Shown here in pieces: positions 44,565-52,872 of a stretch of 64,000 nt of DNA. The stretch's first letter is position 1, and every line of letters begins with the position of its first letter. This DNA is from Bradyrhizobium sp. 190 (GTDB lineage: Bacteria; Pseudomonadota; Alphaproteobacteria; Rhizobiales; Xanthobacteraceae): contig NZ_JADPJL010000034.1 of assembly GCF_023073415.1 (NCBI RefSeq), forward strand, positions 1-64,000, given 5' to 3'. The translations under genes and the position numbers were made by a program. The notes below the pieces were generated by a model, which was not told where the DNA came from, made no database searches, and was given only the letters and a program-made list of their open reading frames with translations.

Positions 44565-45434
44565 TTACGGATCGCCAAATCGCCTGGCGAGTTCCGCACC
44601 GGGCTTCGGCAGCGGCCCGGTCTCGTTGGTCGCATGATGGTCAAGCCATTGTTCGGACGCGGGAAGTAGCGCGCGATAGATTTCCCCGCACAGCGATCGA
44701 GCCGCCCTGCCCGGCCAGTCCGCCGGCAGCAGCGCCGTCGGCAACAGCGGGTCGCGCAGCACAACACGGCGGTAATGGTGGATTAAAAGGATCCGCGCGG
44801 TGAAGGCATCCGCCTCTGCGAGCCGTTCGCCGCTGACGATCCAGCCGTGCAGCGGCTCGAAGGTTTTCATGAACTTCTGATAGGCGTCGGCAGTGCGATG
44901 CAGCGGCCAGCTTTCACTGAGCAGGCGCCGTCCGCTGTCGTCTTCGGCCGAGACTTCGAGACGAATAGCGCCGGCGGCTTCCTCCGGCACGGGTACGCCC
45001 GACGGCGCGACCCACACGCCCGGCAGCGGACTGCCGAAGCCCACATTCTTCAGCGCCTCGCGCGCGGCGTCGCGGTCTTCGCCATTGCCGATCAGCAGCA
45101 ATTCGAACCGGCCGGTCCAGTCGGAGGCTGGCGGGCCGTAGATGTGTTTCGTTGCGATATCAAAAGTTTGCCGCCCGCTCTGCACCAGGCGATAGAAGCT
45201 GTTGCGGCCGACTTTATTGCGTTCGAACCAGCCGTCCGCGGTGAGCCGCGACATCGCGGTGCGCACCACGCTGGCGTCGATGTCGAGCTGTTCGAAGAAC
45301 TCCAGCAGCGTGCCGAGCCAGACCGAGCCGCCGCGCGGCACGATGGCATCGCCGAATACGGTGATGACGATCGAACCGGTGCGCGACGGTTCGCGCTTCA
45401 GCTGCTGGACGATGCGGGCAAGCGGCGGCGGCAT
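44565..45434 (-). CDS. paaX: Phenylacetate pathway transcriptional repressor PaaX
   Basis: This 289-aa member of the PaaX family has an N-terminal winged helix (IVITVFGDAIVPRGGSVWLG, ASVVRTAMSRLTADGWFERN) and a C-terminal effector-linked domain. In known systems it represses paa genes and is released by phenylacetyl-CoA. It is on the same strand as, and immediately upstream of, paaA; a strong inverted repeat lies between. Many alphaproteobacteria instead use PaaR (TetR family), so PaaX use here is worth noting. Confidence 0.95.
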   Translation of the reverse strand: MPPPLARIVQQLKREPSRTGSIVITVFGDAIVPRGGSVWLGTLLEFFEQLDIDASVVRTAMSRLTADGWFERNKVGRNSFYRLVQSGRQTFDIATKHIYGPPASDWTGRFELLLIGNGEDRDAAREALKNVGFGSPLPGVWVAPSGVPVPEEAAGAIRLEVSAEDDSGRRLLSESWPLHRTADAYQKFMKTFEPLHGWIVSGERLAEADAFTARILLIHHYRRVVLRDPLLPTALLPADWPGRAARSLCGEIYRALLPASEQWLDHHATNETGPLPKPGAELARRFGDP

Positions 45435-45490
45435 GCGTCAAGGCATAGCGCGTTTTTCGGGGGAGCGACAATCTCGGCAAGAGCCGCGCT

Positions 45491-45596
45491 TCATCCTTCG
45501 AGACGCGGCCAAGCGGCCGCTCCTCAGGATGAGGTCAAACCTTGGGAGGTCCTCATGGTGAGGAGCGCGGCAAAGCCGCGCGTCTCGAACCATGGC
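45491..45596. repeat. Palindromic intergenic repeat, family A
   Basis: CATCCTTCGAGACGCGG, GCTCCTCAGGATGAGG, CCTCATGGTGAGGAGCGCGG and GCGTCTCGAACCATGG are the same building blocks as the other family A copies in another order. It lies upstream of paaX and just after the stop of the hydrolase gene at 45609. Confidence 0.9.
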
Positions 45597-45608
45597 CCGG
45601 AATGAGGT

Positions 45609-46379
45609 CTACCGATGCGGGTTCGGATAAACCAGGCTGCGCCAGCCGCTTCGATCGAACGGCGACCATTCGCCTTCCGCCTGCGCCAGGCGATCGGCGA
45701 CGGCGTAGACGACGGCTGGGTGATGGCCCATGCCGCAATGGCTGCTCTCGACCTCGATGCTCTCGGAAGACGCTGACGTCTTCTCCATGCAGCCCTGCCA
45801 GGCGCAGATGCCATCGGTGCGGCTGAAGATCGCGGTCGTCGGCACCGGCGGCGTGCCGGACAGCGCTCCGCCGAAACGTGCATCCTCTTCGTCGGCACGG
45901 CGGCCGCTTGCCATCTCGTAGACGCGCCAGGCGTTGGTCGCCTTCGGCCCGGCGGCGAACGGGCTGCCGAGCGTGATCACCGAGCGCACGCGCTCCGGCA
46001 TCATCTTGGCGAGTTGGCGTGCGTAGAGACCGCCGAGGCTCCAGCCAACGAGGGAGACCTTTCGGCCATGCGTGTCGCTCAACTCGTGCACGAGATCGAC
46101 CATCGCGTTCTGCACGCCGTGGCGCAGCCCGAGATTGCGGCCCTGACGCCAGCCGGAGACGGCGTAGCCGCGGCTCTTCAGGAAGCTGCGCAGCGGACGC
46201 GTGGAAGTGTCTGATGCAACAAGCCCGGGCAATACCAGCACCGGATGACCATCGCCTCGCGGCGCGAGGCTGAGCAGCGGCAACGCACCGAGAAAAGCGC
46301 CCAGTTCGGAAATGGCTCGCCCCTCCAGAAACATCAGCGTTCTGGACGGCGGCGAAAGCGTCTGTGTAGCAACGGACAT
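45609..46379 (-). CDS. Lipase-like alpha/beta hydrolase (paralogue of 59072-59878)
   Basis: This 256-aa protein has the nucleophile elbow in RKVSLVGWSLGGLYARQLA, then VRSVITLGSPFA, IFSRTDGICAW with the probable Asp, and a late His in ESSHCGMGHHPAV. There is no clear signal peptide. A paralogue at 59072 shares the same blocks (GDGHPVL, VSLVGWSLGG, VRSVITLGSPFA, SRTDGI). The fold is triacylglycerol lipase/cutinase-like; the substrate is unknown, though both copies flank polymer- and lipid-storage genes. Confidence 0.87.
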   Translation of the reverse strand: MSVATQTLSPPSRTLMFLEGRAISELGAFLGALPLLSLAPRGDGHPVLVLPGLVASDTSTRPLRSFLKSRGYAVSGWRQGRNLGLRHGVQNAMVDLVHELSDTHGRKVSLVGWSLGGLYARQLAKMMPERVRSVITLGSPFAAGPKATNAWRVYEMASGRRADEEDARFGGALSGTPPVPTTAIFSRTDGICAWQGCMEKTSASSESIEVESSHCGMGHHPAVVYAVADRLAQAEGEWSPFDRSGWRSLVYPNPHR

Positions 46380-46563
46380 TATGTCTCCTCTCGGGCGGGC
46401 CCCTTACGTCTCGGCAGCCACGCCACTGGTTCAGTTAGACGCAACGCAGTAGAATCGTTCGCAACGCAACATTGTTCCATAAAAAGCTAAGGAACCGGTT
46501 TTGCCGTTGCAAGCGGGGCAGATCACAGTCGGAACAACTAAAAGCGTTGACGTGATTAATTAG

Positions 46564-47847
46564 TCACAGCAGCCGCAGCAGGTATTCGAGCGTGTAAAGG
46601 GCAAGCCCCGCAAGCCCACCGATCAGCGAGCCGTTGAAGCGGATGTATTGCAGGTCGCGGCCGATGTTGATTTCGATCAGCGAGATCAACTGCCCCATGT
46701 CCCAGGATTTGACCTGGTCGGAGATGAAGCCCGAGACCCCGCTCTTCTGCTCGGCGACGACGGTCCGCATCACCGCAACGAGCCCCTGATTGATTTCAGC
46801 ACGGAGTTCGGGGTCGCCTGCCAGCGCCTCGCCTGCCGTCACGAACATGCGCACCAGGTACTGCTCCAGCACCTGCGTCTCGCCCGAGGCGCTGCGCTCG
46901 AAGAACGAGCGCGCGTTGGCCCAGATGTGGCGCGCAAGGCCGGACAGCTCGGGGCGCGCCAGCAGATCGCGCTTCAGGCCTTGGATGCGCTCGGCATACG
47001 CCGGATCGGTGCCAAGCCGGTCGACGAAGGTTAGCACCATGCGGTCGAACTCGCCGCGAAACGGATGCGCGGGATCGCTACGGACTTCCTCGAAGAATGC
47101 GCTTGCCGAGGCGACGATCTTGTTCACCAGAAATTTGTCGGCACGATAGAGTTTGAGCAGCGTCGGCAATTCGGCGCGGATCTTTTCGCGGATCATCGCC
47201 ATGGTCTCGGCCTGCGTCATGGTCTGATGCACTCCGCGCAGGAGATCATCGAGCAGGCCCTGATGCCGGCCCTCCTTCACGAAGGCGCGCAACGTTCCGG
47301 CGGCAAGCGGGGCGAGATCGATCGCCATCAGTTGCGCGGTGATGCGGCGGCTGACGAAGGTCATCAGGCCGGAGTTCTCGGTCGCCGCCACCGCCTCGGG
47401 CAACAGCCGCAGCGCAAAGCGCGCGAGATCCTCGCTGCGCTTTCGGTCGCGCAGCCAGTCGGCGATGAACGAGCCGAAATCGATCTGCCGCAGCTTGGCT
47501 TCGACCGGGGCAGATTCGAGGAAATGCACCTCGATGAATTCGCCGAGCTTGTCGGCGATGCGGTGCTGGTTGCTCTGGATGATTGCGGTGTGCGGGATCG
47601 GCAAGCCCAACGGCCTTTTGAACAAGGCGACCACGGCGTACCAGTCGGCGAGACCGCCGATGGTGGCGGCTTCCGCGAAGGCTGCGATAAAGCCGAAGGC
47701 GGGATGCAGGGGCAGCAGCGCCCTCGCTGCCAAGAAAATTACGAAGGTCGCCGCCAGCACTGACGTTGCCAATAACTTCACGCGGCGCAGCTCGGCGGCG
47801 CGTGCGGCGTCGGCGGGGGTATCGATGAAGGTGGCGGGAAGGGTCAT
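46564..47847 (-). CDS. DUF445 family membrane protein
   Basis: This 427-aa protein has an N-terminal pair of membrane helices (about residues 24-60, around LLATSVLAATFVIFLAARAL and AFAEAATIGGLADWYAVVAL). A long helical region with the DUF445 start GLPIPHTAIIQSNQHRIADK follows, then a C-terminal hydrophobic end (SLIGGLAGLALYTLEYLLRLL). The function of the family is not established. It stands alone, with a composite repeat upstream. Confidence 0.9.
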   Translation of the reverse strand: MTLPATFIDTPADAARAAELRRVKLLATSVLAATFVIFLAARALLPLHPAFGFIAAFAEAATIGGLADWYAVVALFKRPLGLPIPHTAIIQSNQHRIADKLGEFIEVHFLESAPVEAKLRQIDFGSFIADWLRDRKRSEDLARFALRLLPEAVAATENSGLMTFVSRRITAQLMAIDLAPLAAGTLRAFVKEGRHQGLLDDLLRGVHQTMTQAETMAMIREKIRAELPTLLKLYRADKFLVNKIVASASAFFEEVRSDPAHPFRGEFDRMVLTFVDRLGTDPAYAERIQGLKRDLLARPELSGLARHIWANARSFFERSASGETQVLEQYLVRMFVTAGEALAGDPELRAEINQGLVAVMRTVVAEQKSGVSGFISDQVKSWDMGQLISLIEINIGRDLQYIRFNGSLIGGLAGLALYTLEYLLRLL

Positions 47848-47892
47848 GACGGCTTTCGAATGGTGAATTCGAATTCTAACGCCTCGCGCTCG

Positions 47893-48072
47893 ACGTGTCC
47901 CGGACGCGGTGCAGCCTAGGCGATGCGAAGCGTCGTCCGGCTTCGCGCTGCTCCGCAGAGCCGGGACCCACGCAACACGATGGACCCCGGATCAGCAGCG
48001 CACCACGCCGCCATAGCGCGTCGAAGACGCGCGTGAACGCGCTTTTGGCGCTGCGCAGCAGCCGGGGCACGC
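47893..48072. repeat. Composite intergenic repeat, family F (GTCCCGGACGCGGTGCAGC)
   Basis: The block starts TGTCCCGGACGCGGTGCAGC and GCTGCTCCGCAGAGCCGGGA, followed by GACCCCGGATCAGCAGCGCA, an inner pair (GCGCGTCGAAGACGCGCGTG, AACGCGC) and GCGCTGCGCAGCAGCCGGGG. It behaves as two or three linked hairpins. It lies between the DUF445 gene and the phasin terminator. I see no second full copy in the window. Confidence 0.75.
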
Positions 48073-48082
48073 AAGCGGCAGA

Positions 48083-48112
48083 CAAAAAGAAGGCCCGCCT
48101 AAGCGGGCCTTC
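48083..48112 (-). terminator. Intrinsic terminator of the phasin gene
   Basis: On the minus strand AAGGCCCGC, a 4-base loop, GCGGGCCTT, then CTTTTTGTC: a 9-bp perfect GC-rich stem with a U-run, about 30 bases after the phasin stop codon. Confidence 0.9.
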
Positions 48113-48140
48113 GAAAATGCAGTTGTCAGGCGGATCGCGA

Positions 48141-48617
48141 TCAGGCGGTCTTGGAGTAGACCTTGGCGAAGTTGTCCTGTGCGTTCTTGGCACCCTCGGT
48201 GACGAGCTTGCCGAGATACTCGGTGGTGGCCTTCGCCCGCGAGACGAGCACTTCGCCGCGCGCACGGACCATGTCCGACTGGATCTGGGCGGCTTCGCTC
48301 AGCGACTTGGCCGAAGCCAGCTTGTCGATGCCGACGAAGAACGCTTCCGCGTCCTGATAGAACGCCTGCTGGATGTTGCGGCTGATCTTGGCGGCCTCGG
48401 AAACCGAACCGGCAACGGCGGTCTCGATGGCAGCGGTGACCTTCTCGGAACCGGCATGCATGTCGGCGGCGCGAACTTTGGCGGTCTCGGCCTGCTTCTT
48501 CACGAACTCACGGGCAGCTTCCGGAACTTCCAGGTTCTGAAGCTTGGTGAACGCCTCGGTGACGGGCGCGAAGGCTTCCTTGACGGTGTTCAGCACGGAA
48601 TTGGTTTCGGTGGTCAT
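48141..48617 (-). CDS. Phasin (PHA-granule-associated protein)
   Basis: This 158-aa, almost fully helical, Ala/Lys/Glu-rich protein of the phasin_2 type coats polyhydroxyalkanoate granules. The start at 48617 (MTTETNSVLNTVKEAF) has GGAGAG upstream. Typical segments are EVPEAAREFVKKQAETAKVR and the C-terminal SRAKATTEYLGKLVTEGAKN. It has a strong terminator and a separate promoter; the 12-mer TAACTATGGCAC upstream is shared with phaE. Confidence 0.93.
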   Translation of the reverse strand: MTTETNSVLNTVKEAFAPVTEAFTKLQNLEVPEAAREFVKKQAETAKVRAADMHAGSEKVTAAIETAVAGSVSEAAKISRNIQQAFYQDAEAFFVGIDKLASAKSLSEAAQIQSDMVRARGEVLVSRAKATTEYLGKLVTEGAKNAQDNFAKVYSKTA

Positions 48618-48688
48618 TGGGGGTCTCTCCATCCTCAGGTTTGAGCTATGGGCTCACCCCGTCCGGATTGGCCCGGGGCACGAGTGTT

Positions 48689-48726
48689 GTGCCATAGTTA
48701 ATGGTGCGGCGCAACATCAATGTTGC
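48689..48726 (-). promoter_or_regulatory. Candidate phasin promoter and operator
   Basis: GTGCCATAGTTA at 48689-48700 (TAACTATGGCAC on the coding strand) can serve as a -10 region, with TTGATG about 16 bases further upstream. A perfect 7-bp dyad GCAACAT-CA-ATGTTGC at 48711-48726 covers the putative -35 and could be the site of a PHA-responsive repressor such as PhaR. Confidence 0.5.
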
Positions 48727-48879
48727 AGCGCGATATCACGAGTCCGTGATGAGCATGTTGGATGAGCGCTTTGCCCAGAGAACCGGCAAAAGTTCTACTT
48801 TAGTCCAATGTCGGAGCCGCCACGCTCTACTTTGCATGGGGTTGTTTTGCGAGTTTTTGTCCGGGCGGTGTACGGCCGG

Positions 48880-49473
48880 TCAGTGCTGGACCGCCCCCGG
48901 CAGCCCATAGGCTTCCATCTGTGCCCGTACCTGCGCCACATTATGCCCGAGCACGACGATGTCGTGCTTCTTGCCATCGACGTCCCGGACATGGTCGCGC
49001 AGCAGGGCCTCGGCCTTGAAGCCGAGGCTCTCGAACAGGGCAATCGCCGACTGCTGGTCGACCGTCATCTGCACCGACAACCTTTCAAGACCTGCGCCCA
49101 AGGCGATGGCGAAAGTCTCCTGCGACAGTGCCCGGCCGACGCCCTGCCCGCGCACGTCCAGCGACACCACCATCCGGATCTCGCCGACATGGGGCGACCA
49201 GGAATGCGGGTCGCGCACCAGCGTGCCGCAGCCGACCACCGTCCCGCCCTTGATCGCCACCAGGCTCACGATCGCGCCGCGCTCGATCTCGTTGATCCAG
49301 GCCGACAGCACTTTGGGCTGGCTGATGTTGCGCGGCAGGAACAGCAGATCATGCGTCGGAAGCTTTTGCGCAAATGCCAGCACCGCGGCCTCGTCGCTGC
49401 GCGACATCAGGCGAAATTCGATGTCGCCGGCGTCGGTCTTGACGTGGCGGGGATAGGAACGTGTTTCGCTCAT
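48880..49473 (-). CDS. GNAT-family N-acetyltransferase, coupled to phaC
   Basis: This 197-aa GNAT-domain protein has the acetyl-CoA-binding loop in VSLDVRGQGVGRALSQETFA preceded by strand 4 (VGEIRMVVSL) and followed by LSVQMTVDQQSAIALFESLG. It overlaps the phaC stop by 4 bases and so is translationally coupled to the synthase. A target is not identifiable; protein or small-molecule acetylation linked to polymer synthesis is speculative. Confidence 0.9.
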   Translation of the reverse strand: MSETRSYPRHVKTDAGDIEFRLMSRSDEAAVLAFAQKLPTHDLLFLPRNISQPKVLSAWINEIERGAIVSLVAIKGGTVVGCGTLVRDPHSWSPHVGEIRMVVSLDVRGQGVGRALSQETFAIALGAGLERLSVQMTVDQQSAIALFESLGFKAEALLRDHVRDVDGKKHDIVVLGHNVAQVRAQMEAYGLPGAVQH

Positions 49474-50552
49474 GTTGATCTCTTACCTAGCCAGGAGTCC
49501 AGTTTCGGCCACAGCCGCTTGATCGCGTTGGCGCCGGCGACAACGCTGACGTGACCGCCCTTCAGCATCACCTCTTCCTTGTCCGTTGAGCCGACCTTGG
49601 CGATCAGATGTTTTGCCGCGTCATACGGCACGATGTGGTCGTGCTCGGCGACCGCATGCAGGATCGGCACCTTGATTTTGGAAATATCAGCCGCGCGTCC
49701 GCCGACCGACATGGTGTCGTTGTAAAGCTTGTTGTCCCACATCAGATCCTTGGTAATGGCGCGAAAGTACTCGCCGGCCAGCGGCAAGGTGTCCGTGCCC
49801 CAGCGATCCATCATCCGGTAGGCCTTGACGTATTCGTCGTTCCAGATGTTTTCCCACAATTGCACTTGGCTGACGGTGCGCGAGGCCGGCCGCAGCATTT
49901 CGAACGAGGACAGGATCATTTCCGGCGGCACATTGCCGACGCTGTCGACGAGGCGGTCGACATCGAAATAGCGCCGGTCGGAGAAATTCGAGAACAGCTT
50001 CATCTCGCGGAAATCGATCGGGGTGGTGAAGCAGATCAGGTTCTTCATCGGCCCGTCGTTGAAGATCGAGCCGTAGAGCAGCGACAGCACGCCGCCGAAG
50101 CAATAGCCGATCACGTTGACGTCGTGCTCGCCAGAATCCTGCTGCACGCGGCGGATGCAGTCCGGGATGAAGTCGAGGACGTAGTCCTCCATCCGCAGGG
50201 ATTTTTCTTCCGGCTTCGGCGCGGTCCAGTCCAGCATGTAGACGTCATAGCCGCGCTTCAGGAGAAACTCGATAAAGCTCTGGCCCGGCACCAGGTCGAG
50301 GATATAGCCGCGGTTGGTGGTCGCCATCACGATCAGGATCGGAATGCGGTAGATTTCATCCGCGATCGGCCGATAGTGATAGAGGTTCATGGTGCCGCGG
50401 ACGGCCAGGATGTCCTTTGGCGTCGAGCCGAGCGAAGGGCCGGACGAGGAAAAATATTCGACGCCCTTGATGCTGCGCTGGATCGCGCGCTGCACCTCGG
50501 ACTGGACCCGCTCCGAGATGGAGACCAGATCGAGACCCGCGGGAGCGTTCAT
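49470..50552 (-). CDS. phaC: Class III poly(3-hydroxyalkanoate) synthase subunit PhaC
   Basis: This 360-aa cytoplasmic, granule-bound synthase polymerises 3-hydroxyacyl-CoA. The length and catalytic residues fit class III: C151 in VIGYCFGG (lipase-like box), D305 in VAEHDHIVPY and H334 in LKGGHVSVVAG, nearly the same numbering as the Allochromatium enzyme. It overlaps the short PhaE gene upstream and the GNAT gene downstream by 4 bases each. Most rhizobia carry class I synthases; this would be an additional, subunit-dependent type. Confidence 0.95.
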   Translation of the reverse strand: MNAPAGLDLVSISERVQSEVQRAIQRSIKGVEYFSSSGPSLGSTPKDILAVRGTMNLYHYRPIADEIYRIPILIVMATTNRGYILDLVPGQSFIEFLLKRGYDVYMLDWTAPKPEEKSLRMEDYVLDFIPDCIRRVQQDSGEHDVNVIGYCFGGVLSLLYGSIFNDGPMKNLICFTTPIDFREMKLFSNFSDRRYFDVDRLVDSVGNVPPEMILSSFEMLRPASRTVSQVQLWENIWNDEYVKAYRMMDRWGTDTLPLAGEYFRAITKDLMWDNKLYNDTMSVGGRAADISKIKVPILHAVAEHDHIVPYDAAKHLIAKVGSTDKEEVMLKGGHVSVVAGANAIKRLWPKLDSWLGKRST

Positions 50553-50929
50553 TTCTGCTCTCCCTCCGATGGCGGACGCTTGGTGCGCGGCGGCCGCGGC
50601 GTGCCAAGGCCGCTGTCCTGCGCCAGCGAGTTATGATGCACCTGATGCAGCATCGCCTTGATCTCGTTGAGCTGGCCCTCGATCGACTGCAGCCGTTCGG
50701 CCATGCCGACCATCTGCGCCCGGCTCGGCAGGTTCATCGCGAGCAGGTATTTCTCCATCAGCTCGCCAAGCTGCTTCTGCGCGCCGGCCGTCACGCCGCC
50801 GACCTGATTCATCGCCTTGGAGAATTCCGGCGAGGTCATCGCCTGGTTGGCGAAGGAGTTGAACCCCTTCTCCATCTCTCCAAGCATGGTCTGCCAGATC
50901 ACGGCAGGATCGTTGCCTTTGTCGGCCAT
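50549..50929 (-). CDS. phaE: Short PhaE-like subunit of PHA synthase
   Basis: The protein has 126 aa from the ATG at 50929 (MADKGNDPAVIWQTMLGEM); the longer frame upstream covers the promoter. It shows a PhaE-like pattern: an N-terminal WQTMLGEMEKGFNSF helix, a middle helical region with SPEFSKAMNQ and MEKYLLAMNLPSRAQMVGMA, and a C-terminal coiled coil RLQSIEGQLNEIKAMLHQV followed by a Pro/Arg-rich tail. Canonical class III PhaE is about 350 aa and class IV PhaR about 200 aa, so this one is unusually small. It is 4-base coupled to phaC. Confidence 0.85.
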   Translation of the reverse strand: MADKGNDPAVIWQTMLGEMEKGFNSFANQAMTSPEFSKAMNQVGGVTAGAQKQLGELMEKYLLAMNLPSRAQMVGMAERLQSIEGQLNEIKAMLHQVHHNSLAQDSGLGTPRPPRTKRPPSEGEQK

Positions 50930-51048
50930 TGGCGCCCTCTCCCGAAAGGTTACGAGCGCTTGCCACGCTTCGCTTGTATTTGGCCCCATACCACACCGTT
51001 GCGGCGGGCCGGTCAACCACTGCCAAGCCTTCTGCGATGCGGGAAACC

Positions 51049-51060
51049 GTGCCATAGTTA
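51049..51060 (-). promoter_or_regulatory. Candidate phaE promoter element shared with phasin
   Basis: TAACTATGGCAC on the coding strand, identical over 12 bases to the element before phasin, with TTGGGT 17 bases upstream of ACTATG. It lies about 120 bases before the phaE ATG, in the divergent region with the hydrolase gene at 51097. Confidence 0.55.
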
Positions 51061-51096
51061 CTCAAAGCTCAGGTCACCCAAGGGAAGACAAACGCG

Positions 51097-52011
51097 ATGC
51101 TCGCCCATCAGCCGCCACAGATCGCTCGCGCCAACGGCATCGATATCTGCTTTGAGATTTTCGGCGATCCGGCCGCGGAACCGCTGTTGCTGATCATGGG
51201 GCTCGGCGCCCAGATGATCCATTGGGATGACGATTTCTGCCGCCAGCTCGCCGCGCGCGGCTTTCGCGTCATCCGCTTCGACAATCGCGACATCGGCAAG
51301 TCCTCGCATATGTCTGGCGGCAAAAGGCTGACGCCGTTCGAACTCCTGAAGCTGCGGTTCCTGAAGATCCCGGTGGCGGCGCCCTACAGACTGATCGATA
51401 TGGCCAAGGACACGGTCGGCCTGATGGACGTGCTCGGCATCAAGTCCGCGCATCTGGTCGGCGCCTCGATGGGCGGCATGATCGCGCAGGAAGTCGCGCT
51501 CTCGTTCCCGCAGCGGGTGCGTTCACTGACCTCGATCATGTCGACCACGGGTAATCCCAAAATACCGCCGCCGACGCGCGAGGCCGCCGCCATGCTGATG
51601 GCGCCGCCGCCCACCACCAAGGAAGAGTATTTTGCGCGCTTTGCCAAAACCTGGAAAGTGCTGCGCGTCGGCTCGTTCCCGGAAGACGAGGCGCTAGACC
51701 CCGCACGCGCTGCACGTACCTATGAGCGCGGCCTCAATCCGAACGGCGTCGGCCGCCAATTGCGCGCCGTGCTGGCCTCCGGCAGCCGCAAGGAGCGCCT
51801 GGGTCAGGTGAAGGTGCCGACGCTCGTCATTCACGGCACCGTCGATCCGCTGGTGCGCCCCGAAGGCGGCAAGGACACGGCGGCGTCAATTCCGGGCGCA
51901 AAGCTGCTGATGATCGAAGGCATGGGCCACGCGCTGCCGATCCCGATGTGGCCGCAGATCATCGGCGCGATCGACGAGCACGCCCATCGCGCGGCGGCGA
52001 AGGCGGCGTGA
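51097..52011 (+). CDS. Alpha/beta hydrolase
   Basis: This 304-aa protein has an oxyanion region around LLIMGLGAQMIHWDDDFCRQ, the nucleophile elbow VGASMGGMIAQEVAL, Asp in VIHGTVDPLVRPEGG and His in IEGMGHALPIP. It resembles the group annotated as 3-oxoadipate enol-lactonase or aclacinomycin methylesterase-like; no pathway partner is adjacent. It is divergent from phaE with about 167 bases between, so a link to PHA turnover is possible but unproven. Confidence 0.88.
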   Translation: MLAHQPPQIARANGIDICFEIFGDPAAEPLLLIMGLGAQMIHWDDDFCRQLAARGFRVIRFDNRDIGKSSHMSGGKRLTPFELLKLRFLKIPVAAPYRLIDMAKDTVGLMDVLGIKSAHLVGASMGGMIAQEVALSFPQRVRSLTSIMSTTGNPKIPPPTREAAAMLMAPPPTTKEEYFARFAKTWKVLRVGSFPEDEALDPARAARTYERGLNPNGVGRQLRAVLASGSRKERLGQVKVPTLVIHGTVDPLVRPEGGKDTAASIPGAKLLMIEGMGHALPIPMWPQIIGAIDEHAHRAAAKAA

Positions 52012-52017
52012 GCTCTT

Positions 52018-52139
52018 TCGTCGTTCCTGCGAACGCAGGAACCCATAACCACAGGGCGTCGTGAGTTAAGCAAGGCGTCAACCACTGCCCTTCATCAGCC
52101 GGGCCGCGGCGTATGGGTCCCTGCTTTCGCAGGGACGAC
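52018..52139. repeat. Palindromic intergenic repeat, family D
   Basis: TCGTTCCTGCGAACGCAGGA and ACCCATAACCACAGGGCGTC at the left, GCGTATGGGTCCCTGC and GCAGGGACGACG at the right: the same arrangement as 23561-23696. It lies between convergent genes. Confidence 0.9.
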
Positions 52140-52163
52140 GGCGAGAATTGACTTCAACGAGTC

Positions 52164-52838
52164 TCAATTCTTCGTCGCGATCCAGATCACGTGACGCGCA
52201 CCGCCGCCCCTTCCGGTGGCGCGGACGTTGACCTCGTTGACGTCGAAGCCAGCGCCGCGAAGCCGCTTGGTGAACGGCGCATTGGGCCCGGAAGACCAGA
52301 CCGCCAGCACGCCACCCGGCCGCAACGCCGTGCGCGCCGCATCCAATCCGGACGGACTATACAGCGCGTCATTGGCCTTGCGGGTCAGCCCCTCCGGGCC
52401 GTTGTCGACGTCGAGCAGAATGGCGTCGAATTTCAAACGGTGCGAGCGGATGATTTCGGTGACATCGGATTCGCGAATGCTCACGCGGGGATCGCTGAGG
52501 CTGTCGCCAAAAATTTCCGCCATCGGGCCGCGTGCCCAGGCGACGACCGAAGGCACCAGTTCGGCCACCACGATCTGCGCATTGTTTCCGAGCACGGCGA
52601 GCGCCGCGCGCAGGGTAAAGCCCATGCCCAATCCGCCGATGAGCACATGCGGCTTTGCGACCTTTTCGATCTTCTTCGCCGCAAGCGTCGCAAGTGCGGC
52701 TTCCGACCCCGAGAGGCGGCTGTTCATCAGCTCGTTAGTACCGAGCATGATGGAGAACTCCTTGCCGCGGCGCATCAGGCGGAGTTCATCGTCGGTGCCG
52801 GGAATGCGGGCGGTGTCGAGTTTTTCCCAGGGAATCAT
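52164..52838 (-). CDS. Spermidine synthase-like SAM-binding protein
   Basis: This 224-aa Rossmann-type aminopropyl/methyltransferase fold has the cofactor motif HVLIGGLGMGFTLRAAL, an acidic end of the next strand (IVVAELVPSVVAWAR) and FDAILLDVDNGPEGLT, where spermidine synthases have their substrate Asp. The N-terminal beta domain is much reduced, so true polyamine aminopropyltransferase activity is doubtful. It stands alone, flanked by repeats of family D and B. Confidence 0.85.
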   Translation of the reverse strand: MIPWEKLDTARIPGTDDELRLMRRGKEFSIMLGTNELMNSRLSGSEAALATLAAKKIEKVAKPHVLIGGLGMGFTLRAALAVLGNNAQIVVAELVPSVVAWARGPMAEIFGDSLSDPRVSIRESDVTEIIRSHRLKFDAILLDVDNGPEGLTRKANDALYSPSGLDAARTALRPGGVLAVWSSGPNAPFTKRLRGAGFDVNEVNVRATGRGGGARHVIWIATKN

Positions 52839-52872
52839 GCCAAGGCTTGTAGCATGATTGCGCGGCCATGAA

